Assembly (NCBI GenBank): GCA_031264015.1 | Contig: JAISET010000150.1 | Span: 1-49,854 of the forward strand | Reading direction: 5' to 3' | From: Deltaproteobacteria bacterium | GTDB lineage: Bacteria > Desulfobacterota > Desulfarculia > Adiutricales > Adiutricaceae | DNA length: 49,854 nucleotides | Shown: positions 8,378 to 17,940 of the stretch, one piece after another | Numbering within the stretch: position 1 is the stretch's first letter | Layout: each line of letters starts with the position of its first letter | Notes under the pieces: generated by a model | What the model was told of the DNA's origin: nothing | Databases searched by the model: none | What the model saw: the letters and a program-made list of their open reading frames with translations, nothing else | Position numbers and translations under genes: made by a program

Positions 8378-10024
8378 TTATTCGCCGGTCGTCAGCCCGG
8401 TCCGAAGCGGCCCGGGGATGGGCCCGTGCAGCTGCCGGGCCATGAACTCCAGGTCCTCCGCCTCCGGGAGCGGGGTGACGACGACGGTCTTGTCGAACCT
8501 GATCACCCTGGGGTCGGCGGGGTCGTAGACGGGCCAGTCGAGCTTGCCGGGAGGGTTCCCGTTGTTGGGGTCGCCGGTCTTGATGAAGCTCACCCAGCGG
8601 GCGCGCATCTCCTCGCCCAAAACCCTCTGCTCCAGCCTGGTCTTGACGGGCTGGTTGCCGAAAACATACTCGAGCTCGGAGGTGTGGTAGGCCCCGAGAC
8701 CCGCCCGCCTGCCGAAATCGGAGACGTAGTCGAAGCGGTACATCCAGACTTTGCCCCAGCGGGAGTAGACGTCGGCGAAGCGCTTGGAGGCCGAGGTGAA
8801 GAGCCCGAAGGCCGCGGCCTCCCTGGCCCTCTGGACGAGGGTGTGGTTTTGGTCGACCGGGAACCGTTTGTTGAAGGCCTCGGCGGCGGGGAGGCCCAGG
8901 ACCGACAAAATGCCCGTCTTGTAAACCTCGGGCGGCGAGCCGTCGTCAAAGACGAAGATCGAGCCCTCGTCGGCGTTGAAACCGACCAGGACGTTCACCC
9001 TGCTGCCCGGGGCGGTGGCCAGGGCGCGCTGGTTGTCCTCGGGCAGGACGACGCCGTCGGAGACCGGGACGGGGCCCAGGACGTTGACCCGGCGCATGTC
9101 CATGTTGAAACTGGAGACCAGGGCCAGCTCGTCGGCCTCCAGGCGCCTCAGGTTGGCCAGGCCCTCGGGGGTGTCGCCGCCCCCGACCACCGAGCCCGTC
9201 AGGGCCCCGGCGCGCTGGGCCTGGTCCAGGCGGCCCCTGGCCCCGGCTGCCTGCCTGTACGAGAATATCGTCCCGCTCTCCATGACGGCGCCCCGGAACA
9301 AATCCGCGGCCCTGGGGCTGGCGATCAGAAAGGAGACGCTGATGGAGCCGGCCGACTCGCCGCCGACAGTCACTTTTTTAGGGTCCCCGCCGAAAGAGGA
9401 GATGTTGTCGCGCACCCACTCGAGGGCGGCTATCTGGTCGAGTATGCCCCAGTTGCCGGTGGTCCCGGACTCTTTGAAGGTCTCCCGGCTGGCTAAGAAA
9501 CCGAAGGCTCCCAGGCGGTAGTTGACGGTCACCAGGATAATGCCCTCGGAGGCCAGGGCCGCGCCGTCGAAGACGGGCTGGCTGCCGGCGCCCACCCCGA
9601 AGCCGCCCCCGTGGATGAAGAAATAAACGGGCAGGTCGTCGCCGGGCCTGGCCCCCTTGGGCGTCCAGACGTTCAGGCTCAGGCAGTCCTCGCCCTGGCC
9701 CGGCGTGTCCGGCCCCAGATCCACCAGGGGGGACCTCTCCTGCGGGCAGGCGTTCCCGAAATTAAAGGCCTCCAGCGGCCCGTCCCAAGGCCCGACGGGG
9801 ACGGGCGGCTTGAATCTTTGCCCCCCCGCGGTCGAGAGGGCGTAGGGTATGCCCTTGAAGGAGCTCGTTTTCGCCCCCTCGAGCCCGACCACCGCCCCCA
9901 GGGGCGTCGCGACGGTCACCCGGGGCGCGGCCTTGGCCCCGGCCAGGGCGTCGCGGGTCATGGCGGGGAAACCGAGGAAAAAAGCCAGGACGACTGTCAG
10001 CAAAACGGACGCCGGGGTGCTCAT
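8378..10024 (-). CDS. Secreted type-B carboxylesterase
   Basis: An alpha/beta-hydrolase that cleaves carboxylic esters, probably exported. From the ATG at 10024 (good AGGAGG site 8 bp upstream) the first ~29 residues form a signal peptide (VLLTVVLAFFLGF core, ending ALAGA). The mature enzyme shows EDCLSLNVW (about 112-120), the oxyanion-hole HGGGF (138-142), the nucleophile elbow GGESAGS with Ser224, the acid in ADEGS and the catalytic His in YHTSELEYVF. The 548-residue length is typical of the family. An in-frame ATG 48 bp upstream is less likely because it lacks a site. The metallo-hydrolase gene lies 100 bp upstream on the same strand, so they may be co-transcribed. The natural substrate is unknown. 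Confidence 0.93.
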   Translation of the reverse strand: MSTPASVLLTVVLAFFLGFPAMTRDALAGAKAAPRVTVATPLGAVVGLEGAKTSSFKGIPYALSTAGGQRFKPPVPVGPWDGPLEAFNFGNACPQERSPLVDLGPDTPGQGEDCLSLNVWTPKGARPGDDLPVYFFIHGGGFGVGAGSQPVFDGAALASEGIILVTVNYRLGAFGFLASRETFKESGTTGNWGILDQIAALEWVRDNISSFGGDPKKVTVGGESAGSISVSFLIASPRAADLFRGAVMESGTIFSYRQAAGARGRLDQAQRAGALTGSVVGGGDTPEGLANLRRLEADELALVSSFNMDMRRVNVLGPVPVSDGVVLPEDNQRALATAPGSRVNVLVGFNADEGSIFVFDDGSPPEVYKTGILSVLGLPAAEAFNKRFPVDQNHTLVQRAREAAAFGLFTSASKRFADVYSRWGKVWMYRFDYVSDFGRRAGLGAYHTSELEYVFGNQPVKTRLEQRVLGEEMRARWVSFIKTGDPNNGNPPGKLDWPVYDPADPRVIRFDKTVVVTPLPEAEDLEFMARQLHGPIPGPLRTGLTTGE

Positions 10025-10126
10025 TTGCGGGCCTCCTAATGTTCGGCCGGGCGGGAAACGGCGCCCCGCCATGGCCTCCGGGCCGGGGACGCCAACGACC
10101 CCGGGCCTGATGTTGTTTCCCCGGGG

Positions 10127-10864
10127 CTAAATGACGCCCCGCGCCTTTTTGTCCTCGATCTCCTGAAAAAGCTGGCGGTAGTTCTCCACCACGGCCCGCC
10201 TGCCCTCGACGGGCGGCCCGTGCCCGCAGAGCACCAGGTCGACGTCCATCAGGCCCGAGAGCAGCCGGACGCTGTTGCACATGTCCCGGGGGCTCCCCCC
10301 GAACAAGTCTATGGCCCCGATGGTCCCGGGGAAGTAGACGTCGCCGGTCACCAGAAGCCCCCTGTCCGGCCAGTGCAGGCACATGGAGCCGGGGGTGTGC
10401 CCGGGGGTCAGAAATAGTTTGAACTGGTTGTCCTGATAAAAAAACGGCCCGGGGAAGCCCTTGATAAACAAACTGGTGTCCGGGACGTCGAAGACGGGCA
10501 TGTTGCCCTCGACCTTGATATAGACCCCGTCCACGGTGCGGTAGTAGAAGCAGATCCCGCCCATGACGATGAAGTCCAGCTCGGCCAGGGCCATCAGCAG
10601 ATCCGCCCCGGCCTCCCCCGCCGCCCGGCAGGCCGCCTCGGCGTGGTCGGGGTGGCTGTGGGTGCAGAAGACCAGGCCGATGTCGGCGAGATCGATCCCG
10701 TCGGCGGCGATCTCGTCCTTGAGCTCCCCCCAGTGCTTGGAGATCCCGGGGTCGATAAGCATGTGCCGCTTCCCGGCGATCAGCACCGAGTTGCAGTTGA
10801 TCTCCCCGGAAAAATCCATGCCGGACTTGCTCGGATAAAAATAAACATCGTCTCTGAGGCGCAT
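10127..10864 (-). CDS. Metallo-beta-lactamase-fold hydrolase
   Basis: A 245-residue cytosolic protein of the glyoxalase II/MBL superfamily. The metal-binding motif THSHPDH (68-74) is complete (H-x-H-x-D-H), followed by LTPGHTPGSMCLHW (third His), TGDVYF (bridging Asp) and LCGHG (last His), so a di-zinc centre should form. A strong ribosome binding site (GGAGGA) sits 5 bp before the ATG. It is upstream of the esterase gene on the same strand. The family includes thioesterases, lactonases and glyoxalases; no feature narrows the substrate, so only the fold and metal site are secure. Confidence 0.9.
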   Translation of the reverse strand: MRLRDDVYFYPSKSGMDFSGEINCNSVLIAGKRHMLIDPGISKHWGELKDEIAADGIDLADIGLVFCTHSHPDHAEAACRAAGEAGADLLMALAELDFIVMGGICFYYRTVDGVYIKVEGNMPVFDVPDTSLFIKGFPGPFFYQDNQFKLFLTPGHTPGSMCLHWPDRGLLVTGDVYFPGTIGAIDLFGGSPRDMCNSVRLLSGLMDVDLVLCGHGPPVEGRRAVVENYRQLFQEIEDKKARGVI

Positions 10865-11510
10865 ATTTCCTCCCGCCGGAGTTCGGGGCCGGGGCCGGCC
10901 AAAAAAACGGACCCAAAAACGGCCCTCGCTGACGCAGCCCAGCCCAAACAGGCCCGGAAATTAAACCAGGGCGCCCGCCAACCCGCCCGGGCGCCGCGGC
11001 GCGCCGGGGGCGGTCAAAATCAGACTCCGGGCGCGAAAGCGGGGCCCGGGCGGACAAAAAAAGCGGACAAAAAAACTATTCGCCGCCGGCCCCCTACCAT
11101 AGTCGGCCAAATTGTATCATAATCTTAGCCGCCGGGAGGAAAAGCCCAGGCGGGCCGGGGCAAAAAAACGCGCCGCCCGGGGGCGGAAAAGGCCTGCCGT
11201 CGACATGCGGCCGCCCTCCGGGGCTCCCGGACTCCCCGCCGGCGGCCGCCCGTAATTGTTGCCAAAACGACCCCGACATGAGATATAATTCCCCAAACTG
11301 TCAGCCGAAGACATCTTGGAGCCGCCGGCGGGCCGAGGCGGGCCCCGTTCGCGCCGCCCGGGGCGGAGGGGCGGATTTTTAGTCGGGAAACGTTTTTTAG
11401 GCGGGCGCGCGTCTTCTTGTCTCGGGGCGCCGGTTTTTAAACCGGGCGCCGTCTTTTCAACCGACGCCGGTCGGGAGCCGTCAAGCCGCCAGTCTCAGGG
11501 AGGCCGCAAG
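10865..11510. other. Divergent intergenic gap, no gene seen
   Basis: Sequence between the minus-strand hydrolase and the plus-strand NAD kinase. It is GC-rich with several short A runs. Frames open across it lack start signals and motifs. It should hold promoters for both directions, but no clear -35/-10 pair was recognised. Confidence 0.5.
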
Positions 11511-12356
11511 GTGGACGAAATATTGATTGTTCACAAGAACGAGAGGAGGGCCGTCGAACTGGCGGACCTCACGGAGGCCAGGCTCCGGGGCAGCCACGTG
11601 GTCCGCAGGACGGTCTCCAACCCGGAGCCCGGCGACCCCGACGGGCCGCCCCCCGACGTCTCCCCCAAGCTGGTCATCTCGCTGGGGGGCGACGGGACGC
11701 TTTTGTACGCCGCCAGGACCTGGGGGCTCTCGGGCTGCCCCGTGGTGGGCGTCAACATGGGCCGCCTGGGCTTTCTGGCCGAGATCGAGCCCGAGAGGTT
11801 CATGGACGTGCTGGACTCCATCCTGGACGGCCGGGCCGAGATCTCGGAGCGCACGGTCATGGACTTCTGCGTCGTCCGGGAGGGCAGGGAGATCCACCGG
11901 GCCACCGTCATCAACGACGCCGTCATCAACAAGGGCGCCCCGGCCAGAATCCTGAACCTGAAATTAAGCGTCGGGGGGACGGAGTTCTGGAACTACCGGG
12001 CGGACGGCCTCATCCTGGCCACCCCCACCGGCTCCACGGCCTACAACCTCTCGGCCGGCGGCCCCGTGGTCTACCCGGGCCTCAAGGCCGTCCTGGTCAC
12101 CCCCATCTGCCCCTTCACCCTGGCCACCAGGTCGCTGATCCTGCCCCTGCACTTCGACGTCGAGGTGATCATCGGCGAGAAGGCCAGCGACGTCCTGCTG
12201 ACCGCCGACGGCCAGCAGATCGTCAGGCTCCTGCCCCTGGACCGCATCAGGGTCCTGCGCTCCGACTCCGTGGTCAGGCTGGTCAGCAACCCCCAGCGCC
12301 ACTATCTGGACTCCCTGCGCATCAAGCTGGGCCTCTACTACGAGCAGCCCTCCTGA
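11511..12356 (+). CDS. nadK: NAD kinase
   Basis: Phosphorylates NAD to NADP with ATP or polyphosphate in the cytosol. From a GTG start at 11511 (AGGGAGG 7 bp upstream) the protein has 281 residues. It shows GGDGT (59-63), NMGRLGFLAE, NDAVINKG, the DGLILATPTGSTAYNLSAGG signature and TPICPFTL, in family order. Open frame continues upstream to 11316, but that stretch is low-complexity and has no start signal, so the GTG is preferred. It stands alone, with a flagellar gene convergent downstream. Confidence 0.95.
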   Translation: MDEILIVHKNERRAVELADLTEARLRGSHVVRRTVSNPEPGDPDGPPPDVSPKLVISLGGDGTLLYAARTWGLSGCPVVGVNMGRLGFLAEIEPERFMDVLDSILDGRAEISERTVMDFCVVREGREIHRATVINDAVINKGAPARILNLKLSVGGTEFWNYRADGLILATPTGSTAYNLSAGGPVVYPGLKAVLVTPICPFTLATRSLILPLHFDVEVIIGEKASDVLLTADGQQIVRLLPLDRIRVLRSDSVVRLVSNPQRHYLDSLRIKLGLYYEQPS

Positions 12357-12431
12357 CCGCGCGCCTCCCGGCCGCGCGCCTCCGGACCATGCGCCTCCCG
12401 ACCGACGGGGAGGAGGACGCGGGGCGGAGAC

Positions 12432-12453
12432 AAAAAAAATCGCCCGAAGGCGA
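12432..12453 (-). terminator. Terminator of the flagellar gene
   Basis: The TCGCC/GGCGA hairpin (12440-12453) has a CGAA loop and, read on the minus strand, is followed by eight T (complement of 12432-12439). It lies about 80 bp after the minus-strand flagellar gene. Confidence 0.7.
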
Positions 12454-12534
12454 AAAATAGAAGACGCTGGCGGTCATAAAACGGACCGAGGCGGCGGGCG
12501 GTACCCGAGCCGGCGTCATGGCGCGGGACGGGCG

Positions 12535-12915
12535 CTAGGCCCTGATGTTGACGATGGTGCCGAGCATCTCGTCGACGGTGGGGACGACCTTGGCGTTGGC
12601 CTGGTAGGCCCGGCTGGTGGCGATCATGTTGACGAACTCGGTGGCCACGTCGGTGTTGCTCGTCTCCAAAAACCCGGGGATGACGCCCGAGGCCTCGGGG
12701 ACGCCCTGGACCGGCACCAGCGGTCCCAGGGGGGCGTTGGGCTTCTGGGTGGTCACGCCGGCCCCGGAGCGCTCCGGCAGGTCGTAATAGAGGGCCCGGC
12801 TGGCCTTGAAGCCGTCGGTCAGCACGTTGGCCAGGTTGTGGGCGATGACCTGGGTGCCGATGCCGAAGGAATGCAGGGCCGTCGAGGACGCGTACATGGC
12901 GCCGGAAATGCTCAT
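12535..12915 (-). CDS. Flagellar rod/hook-family (FlgE/FlgG-like) small protein
   Basis: A 126-residue axial-structure protein. The N-terminus (about 1-40) carries the flagellar rod signature with AHNLANVLTDGFKASR, and the C-terminus ends in SNTDVATEFVNMIATSRAYQANAKVVPTVDEML, the conserved C-terminal domain shared by FlgB/C/E/F/G. The middle is short, so this is not a full FlgE or FlgG; the ends most resemble FlgE/FlgG and the short DUF1078-type proteins of delta-proteobacteria. It would be exported by the flagellar type III system and assembled in rod or hook. ATG at 12915 has GGCGGGGACC upstream. Its neighbourhood with csrA-fliW supports a flagellar role; the exact position in the rod is uncertain, hence no symbol. 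Confidence 0.85.
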   Translation of the reverse strand: MSISGAMYASSTALHSFGIGTQVIAHNLANVLTDGFKASRALYYDLPERSGAGVTTQKPNAPLGPLVPVQGVPEASGVIPGFLETSNTDVATEFVNMIATSRAYQANAKVVPTVDEMLGTIVNIRA

Positions 12916-13384
12916 GGTCCCCGCCTCCCCAAGTCAAGATTCAAGACGAGTCCATTATATACCCGGCCCGAGACCTTTTCAAGCCTGGTTCCGCGCTTCC
13001 ACATTGCATAACCGACAATAATTATAGCTAAATACTTCTTATTTACCTAAATTATCTTTCTAAAATTACCCCCTCCTTTCCAGACCGCCGCGCGCCTCGC
13101 GACTATCTGCGCGTTCGACCCGCCCCCTCCCCGCCGCCGATTCCTCCCCGCGGGCCCGCTCCCCTGTCCGCCCGCCCCGCCCTCCCCGACGCCGCCGCCC
13201 GCCCCGCCGTCGCGGATTCCTCCCTCTTTCCCCCGTCCCCCGCGGCCGTCGCGCCGACCCGGCCATATTGCTGTAATATGATGAAAAAAACTTGTGAAAA
13301 AACTTCCCAGAGTGTATCATTTGACAACCGGCCGGACGGGGCGCGCCCCCGACCGCCAACCAACCGGGGGACCCGCGGCCAACA
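12916..13384. other. Divergent intergenic region between flagellar gene and csrA
   Basis: It includes an AT-rich patch (13010-13070) and a strongly strand-asymmetric C-rich stretch (13070-13260, runs of CCCGCCC). No coding gene is visible. Promoters for both directions should lie here. I looked for sigma-28 and sigma-54 patterns and did not find a convincing one. Confidence 0.5.
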
Positions 13385-13633
13385 GTGCTTATTTTAACGA
13401 GAAAAATCGGCGAGATCGTCACCATCGGAGACGACATTCGCATCCAGGTCGTGGACGTCAAGGGACGGGCGGTCCGCCTGGGCATCGAGGCCCCGTCGGA
13501 ATGGTCCGTCCACCGTCAAGAGGTGTTTTTGCGCATCAAGGAGCAGAATTTAGAGTCCGTGACCACCGCCACCACTGATTTGGAGAACGCCGCCAAGCTG
13601 TGGGGCGGCGCGCGGCCGGAGGGCGGCAAATGA
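13385..13633 (+). CDS. csrA: Carbon storage regulator CsrA (RNA-binding translational regulator)
   Basis: A small dimeric protein that binds GGA motifs in mRNA leaders and typically represses translation, notably of flagellin and carbon-metabolism genes. It starts with GTG at 13385 and shows the diagnostic LILTRKIGE...[14 protein letters not shown]...VRLGIEAP...VHRQEV. Length is 82 residues, slightly longer than the E. coli protein because of a C-terminal tail rich in T, N and G, as in species where FliW binds CsrA. It overlaps fliW by 4 bp, the classical arrangement. The start has only a weak G-rich site, so translation may be low or regulated. Confidence 0.97.
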   Translation: MLILTRKIGEIVTIGDDIRIQVVDVKGRAVRLGIEAPSEWSVHRQEVFLRIKEQNLESVTTATTDLENAAKLWGGARPEGGK

Positions 13634-14100
13634 CCGGGACCAAAGATCATGCCGGGGACGCCCCCAAGGTTTTGAAGTTCGACACCAAGAGGTTCGGGGA
13701 GATGGAGTTCCCCGAGGACTCCGTCATCACCGTTCTGGGCGGCATCATCGGATTTCCGACCCTGACCAGGTACGTCCTACTCCAGAGGCCCAACGACGCC
13801 CCCTTCTACTGGCTCCAGAGTCTCGACGACCCCACCATGGCCCTGGTTTTAGTCAACCCCGTGCTCTTCAAGGCCGACTACAACCCGACGCTGCCCGAGG
13901 GGCTGCACGCGGAGCTGAAGGCCGGGGACGACGGGGTGACCCTGTTCGCCATCGTCACCATACCTCCGGGACGCCCCCAGGACATGACCGCCAACCTTCT
14001 GGGCCCCCTGGCCATCAACCCGGACAGCAGGCTGGCCAGGCAGCTGGTTTTGGACGACAGGCACTACTCGCACCGCCAGCCAGTCATCCCGGCCGCTTAA
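13630..14100 (+). CDS. fliW: Flagellar assembly factor FliW (CsrA antagonist)
   Basis: A 156-residue cytosolic protein that binds and inactivates CsrA and is itself titrated by flagellin, coupling flagellin synthesis to export. Family signatures are [22 protein letters not shown] near the N-terminus, [20 protein letters not shown], and [25 protein letters not shown] towards the end. The ATG overlaps the csrA stop (ATGA), with a G-rich site (GGAGGG) upstream; an earlier in-frame ATG at 13600 would lie inside csrA and is less likely. Co-transcription and translational coupling with csrA are expected. Confidence 0.95.
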   Translation: MTGTKDHAGDAPKVLKFDTKRFGEMEFPEDSVITVLGGIIGFPTLTRYVLLQRPNDAPFYWLQSLDDPTMALVLVNPVLFKADYNPTLPEGLHAELKAGDDGVTLFAIVTIPPGRPQDMTANLLGPLAINPDSRLARQLVLDDRHYSHRQPVIPAA

Positions 14101-14127
14101 AAAAAAACCAAAAGCCGCCGACGTCGA

Positions 14128-14197
14128 CGACAACGGCCGCGGTTATGACGACGCGGTCATGTCGACAACGGCCGCGGTTATGACGACGCCGTCATGG
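14128..14197. repeat. Two tandem 35 bp copies
   Basis: Units at 14128-14162 and 14163-14197 are nearly identical (core CGACAACGGCCGCGG then TTATGACGACGC). A decayed third copy (CGACGACGGCGGTCGCGG) follows. Intergenic, between fliW and the xer gene. Confidence 0.85.
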
Positions 14198-14335
14198 CGA
14201 CGACGGCGGTCGCGGCGAGGGCGACAAAAGTCGCGACGACGGGCGCGGCGGAAAAAAGAGTCCCATAAAATTTCCTCAAGACCCCGCCAGTTTCATTAAT
14301 AATCATCCCGACCATTCCCGGGGGGCCCCGAGCCG

Positions 14336-15472
14336 ATGCAGGACGCCATCGATAAATTCCTGGTCAACCTGGGCTCCGTGCGCGCCCTCTCCCCGCACAC
14401 CGTCAGGGCCTACGGGGGCGACCTGGCCCTGTGGCGCGTATATTTAACGGAGATCGGCGTCGACTACAAGGCGGCCTCCCGCTCGGAAATCCGCGGCTTC
14501 ATGGGCAGACTGCGGGACACCAGGGGCAACACCTCCATCCTGCGCGCCCTCTCCTCTTTGAAGACCTTCTACAACCATCTCGTCAAAAATGAAATAGTCG
14601 CCGCCAACCCCGTCATAGGAGTCGCCAGGCCCAAGACCCCCATGCACCAGGCCAGGTTCCTGACGGTGGGCGAGGTCAGAACCTTGTTGGACGGCCCCCG
14701 CCTGGAGCGCGACGACAACCCCGTCGTTATTGAGACCGACGACGACGCCCGCCAAGCCGACGGCGACGCGGACGCGGACGGCGCCGGCCGGACCGGAAAA
14801 CCCGCCAAAAACTCCAAGACCTCCGTCCTCGTCAAGGCGGACCCGCTGGAGAGCCGCAACCAGGCCATCCTGGAGCTGGGCTACTCCTCCGGGCTGCGGG
14901 TGGGCGAGCTGGTCGGCCTGGACGTCCGGGACCTCGACCTCGACGAGGCCAGGGTCCTGGTCAGGCGCGGCAAGGGCGGCAAGGACCGCCTGGTCCCCGT
15001 GGGCGACCCGGCCGTCAGGTCCCTGGGGGAGTGGCTGAAGATCAGGCCCCTCCACGCCGCCAGCTCGGGCCCCGTCCCCAACGAGGCCTTGTTTGTCGGC
15101 AGGCGCGGCGCCAGGCTCCACGAGAGGGAGGCCAGAAGAATCCTCGAGAGAAGGCTGGGCGAGGTCGGGCTGGCCCCCAACCAGATCAGCCCCCACGGCC
15201 TGCGGCACAGCTTCGCGACCCATCTTTTGGAGGCCGGTGCCGACCTGCGCTCCATCCAGGAGATGCTGGGCCACGCCAAACTGGGGACCACCCAGCGCTA
15301 CACCCACCTGGACCTGGCCTCCCTGCAAAGAGCCTACCGGGCCCACCCCCTGGTCTCCGGACCCGGCACCGCGGCCCCCGGGCCTGGGCAGCCCCCCGCC
15401 GACGACGAAAACTCCGAGGCCTCCCGAAGCCCGGGGCCCGCTCCAGGGCGGCCGACAGACCAGGCGGAATAA
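14336..15472 (+). CDS. Xer-family tyrosine recombinase (chromosome dimer resolution)
   Basis: A site-specific recombinase that, by family, resolves chromosome dimers at dif during division together with FtsK. The N-terminal SAM-like core-binding domain spans about 1-100 and the catalytic domain about 170-345. The full catalytic set is visible: R188 in SGLRVGEL, K in GKGGKDR (213-216), H287-x-x-R290 in HGLRHSF, H313 in LGHAKLGTTQ and nucleophile Y322 in RYTHLDL. At 378 residues it is about 75 longer than usual: an acidic linker (about 123-168, rich in D) separates the two domains, and a proline-rich tail follows 345. XerC versus XerD cannot be decided, so no symbol is given. In relatives it often precedes hslV-hslU; here they are separated by about 2.9 kb of foreign DNA. 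Confidence 0.92.
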   Translation: MQDAIDKFLVNLGSVRALSPHTVRAYGGDLALWRVYLTEIGVDYKAASRSEIRGFMGRLRDTRGNTSILRALSSLKTFYNHLVKNEIVAANPVIGVARPKTPMHQARFLTVGEVRTLLDGPRLERDDNPVVIETDDDARQADGDADADGAGRTGKPAKNSKTSVLVKADPLESRNQAILELGYSSGLRVGELVGLDVRDLDLDEARVLVRRGKGGKDRLVPVGDPAVRSLGEWLKIRPLHAASSGPVPNEALFVGRRGARLHEREARRILERRLGEVGLAPNQISPHGLRHSFATHLLEAGADLRSIQEMLGHAKLGTTQRYTHLDLASLQRAYRAHPLVSGPGTAAPGPGQPPADDENSEASRSPGPAPGRPTDQAE

Positions 15473-15499
15473 GACGCGGCGGGCCCTCCCCTCCCCCGG

Positions 15500-16423
15500 C
15501 TCGGGGGCGCGACACCCCCGCGGGCGGGCCGTCAAGCCAGTTGTCAGTTTCCCCCGCCGCGTAGTTTTTGCCGTCGGCGGTCGGGACGAGCCTCCAATTT
15601 TCCCCCGTCTGAAATACCGGCGGCACCTCGTCATATCCGCCGACGACCAGAGCCATTTTAAAGACGTCGTTCCCGGCGCTCTTAAGTCCAAGCCCGCGCC
15701 CTCCCTGCCCCATCTGTTCCAGCGCCCCTTGGGCGGCCGTCCTCGTCAGTTCCCCTCGCTCGTTTTTACTGGAAACCACTTTTGTGATCCCGCCCGTTTC
15801 CTCATGGCATAACGGGGAGAGACACCTCGGCGCCATGAGATGGCCGGTTCCGTCTTCCGAGCGCGGACGGGCGTCAATGAGCCAGCCGCCATCCAAGGCG
15901 CCGTGAAAGTCTTCCAAAATGTCGGGAGCTTCGCCCGCCTCGTCGGAGTCGTCCGGGCGCGCGGACACGGGCCCGTCATAATCATCTGTCAAAATAGACG
16001 ACCTCGCATCATATTTTGACTCCGGGCCGCCGATCAGGGATCTGAAAGCGAGCCTCGGGGGCGTCGGCCGCGATTACGATTTCGTTCGCGTCGGCGACGT
16101 CTTGGACCAGGCTAATTAGTTTTCCTCCAAACTGTCCCGACCGACGTCAGGAAAATTAAGTTTGGAGACATGACCGGGCGCGATTTCTCCCAGTCATAAT
16201 CGGCTTCATAAATTCGGCAGCCCTCAAAAAGTTCCTTTCTCCCGCGCAGGATGCGCTCCAGGATGCCCGCCGGCAAGGTTTTACCAAAACAACGGGGCCT
16301 GGCGGGGAAGCAAGGTCCCCTCACCTTTAAAAGATCATGGAGGAGCCTGGTCTTGTCGAAATAATACAAGTTGTCATCGCCAAAGAGGGCAAAATTATCA
16401 ACCGCCAAGGGTATGTTTTTCAC
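15500..16423 (-). pseudogene. Remnant of AAA-ATPase-like / PD-(D/E)XK family gene
   Basis: From a GTG at 16423 (GGAGGCGAG upstream) the frame reads KNIPLAVDNFALF...YYFDKTRLLHDLL...ARPRCFGKT...KELFEGCRIYEADYDWEKSRPV, which is the N-terminus of the widespread AAA-ATPase_like/DUF1703 proteins, including the degraded Walker A segment RPRCFGKT. It stops at 16112 after about 100 residues; the family is about 500. A second fragment (15992 down to about 15500) includes ELTRTAAQGALEQM and NDVFKMALVVGG, reminiscent of the nuclease C-terminus of the same family, so the middle looks deleted. The N-terminal match is good, the C-terminal one tentative. Such genes are common in mobile, repeat-rich genomes. 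Confidence 0.65.
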
Positions 16424-16489
16424 AATAACTTCTCGCCTCCACAAAAAAATATCAGGCGCCGCCAGAAAAAAAACTGGTGTCCGCAAGAT

Positions 16490-17940
16490 GATCTTCCAAA
16501 TAATATAACTGAGTAAATATTTATTTCAACTTTTTGAAGAAATATTGAAGAATGGGGAGTCTTAGCTGGCAGCAACATTATAGCGCTAAAACTAGCAAAG
16601 ACAATCTCTTGGATGCTTAAGCAGCTTTATTCAATATTAAGGTATTAAAGTAAATATATTAATGCCATTATATAATGTAGACAAAATATTTATTTAATAT
16701 TATTATTATCTATTTTTCTTACTTCAGCATCATCAAAACTTATTTTATAACAATATTTATTAAACTTACTTCATTATTAACAAATAAATTACTTTTTTCA
16801 TTAATTACAATTTGATTATTTTTATTAAGTTTATAATGTACTGAATTGCATAAATTACGCATAAAAAAAGCTATAATTTATAATTTATTTTTTTTAAATA
16901 CTGAAAAATAAATACGATTTCATTAATATCTATAATTAATTATCATAAATTTATGTTTTAATATTTATTTAAACAATTGATTACCCAATATTATTTATAT
17001 ATATTATAATAAATAATATTATAAGTAAATAACCTTTATCTGCACTTCAAGGCAATCTATAATCGATTAATATTATGATAATAGCATGATTCACATTTTT
17101 AGCATACGAATAAATAGTATTTACAATTTTTTTACTTGAATATTTGATTTCAAGAAATAATTATTAACTGATAATGACAATAAAAACAATTTTAATATTT
17201 ATTTAATTGGTTATAAAATCTAAAAGCATGCATTATACAATATTTAAGCATTGATAAGTAATTATTATTTTTAGCATTACTTAATAAGATAATATATTGA
17301 TTACACATAATAAATGAATTTTTAACCTTTAAATAATTTATAAATAATTTTCTATATCTAAAAGAAACTTCATCTATATTTTATATTTCTATTCAAATAT
17401 GATATTTAAATAATTCATGCTAAATATCTTATTAGAGGGTATAAGTAAACCTTAGCGAACTCAAAAAAAGACTATTTCATCTAATAGTAATTCAATATCA
17501 TTTAATTCAATAGCGTTAGCATATTTGACTATTGCGTTAGCAGCCTTTTATAATAGTATATTTTGCTTTATTTAAAGCCATCAAATATGATAAAATGATC
17601 TACAAATACCTTTAAATGGAATATTGAAAATATTTACTTCCATAAAGTACTATAAAGTATAATTAGCGTTAAAAAATTTGTAATTTTATAACTATTATAG
17701 ACAAAAACTAAATCTACATTATATTGTACATCAAAACTATAGCATTTTAAAAATTTAACAAACCACAATAGAATAAAAAAAATTCTCTCGTAATATTTTA
17801 TTGATGCCAGACAGCAATTAAAGTCAAACTTGGGATACTTCTTGTTGATTTTACAATAAAATACAGCAAGTTTGATCTCCCGATCTCATCAATCTGGATA
17901 TATTTTCCTCTATTTGTCCAAAGAAACGACTTGCTTTTTT
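16490..17940. other. 1.45 kb extremely AT-rich island, no gene
   Basis: Composition drops from GC-rich to roughly 20% GC by eye, with many stops in every frame and no start signals. Homopolymer and TTATTA-type tracts dominate. I found no DnaA boxes, no clear iterons and no transposase. Boundaries are sharp on both sides (about 16,490 and 17,940). It interrupts the xer-hslVU neighbourhood. Confidence 0.7.

Noticed and set aside
16853-16880. dif-like sequence (ATTACGCATAA with a diverged right half) in the AT-rich island after the xer gene
   Set aside because: The left half matches 8 of 11 positions of the E. coli dif half-site, but the right half matches only about 6 of 11, which is expected by chance in such AT-rich DNA.
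16490-17940. Replication origin in the AT-rich island
   Set aside because: No DnaA-box cluster (TTATNCACA) and no dnaA, dnaN or gidA gene nearby.
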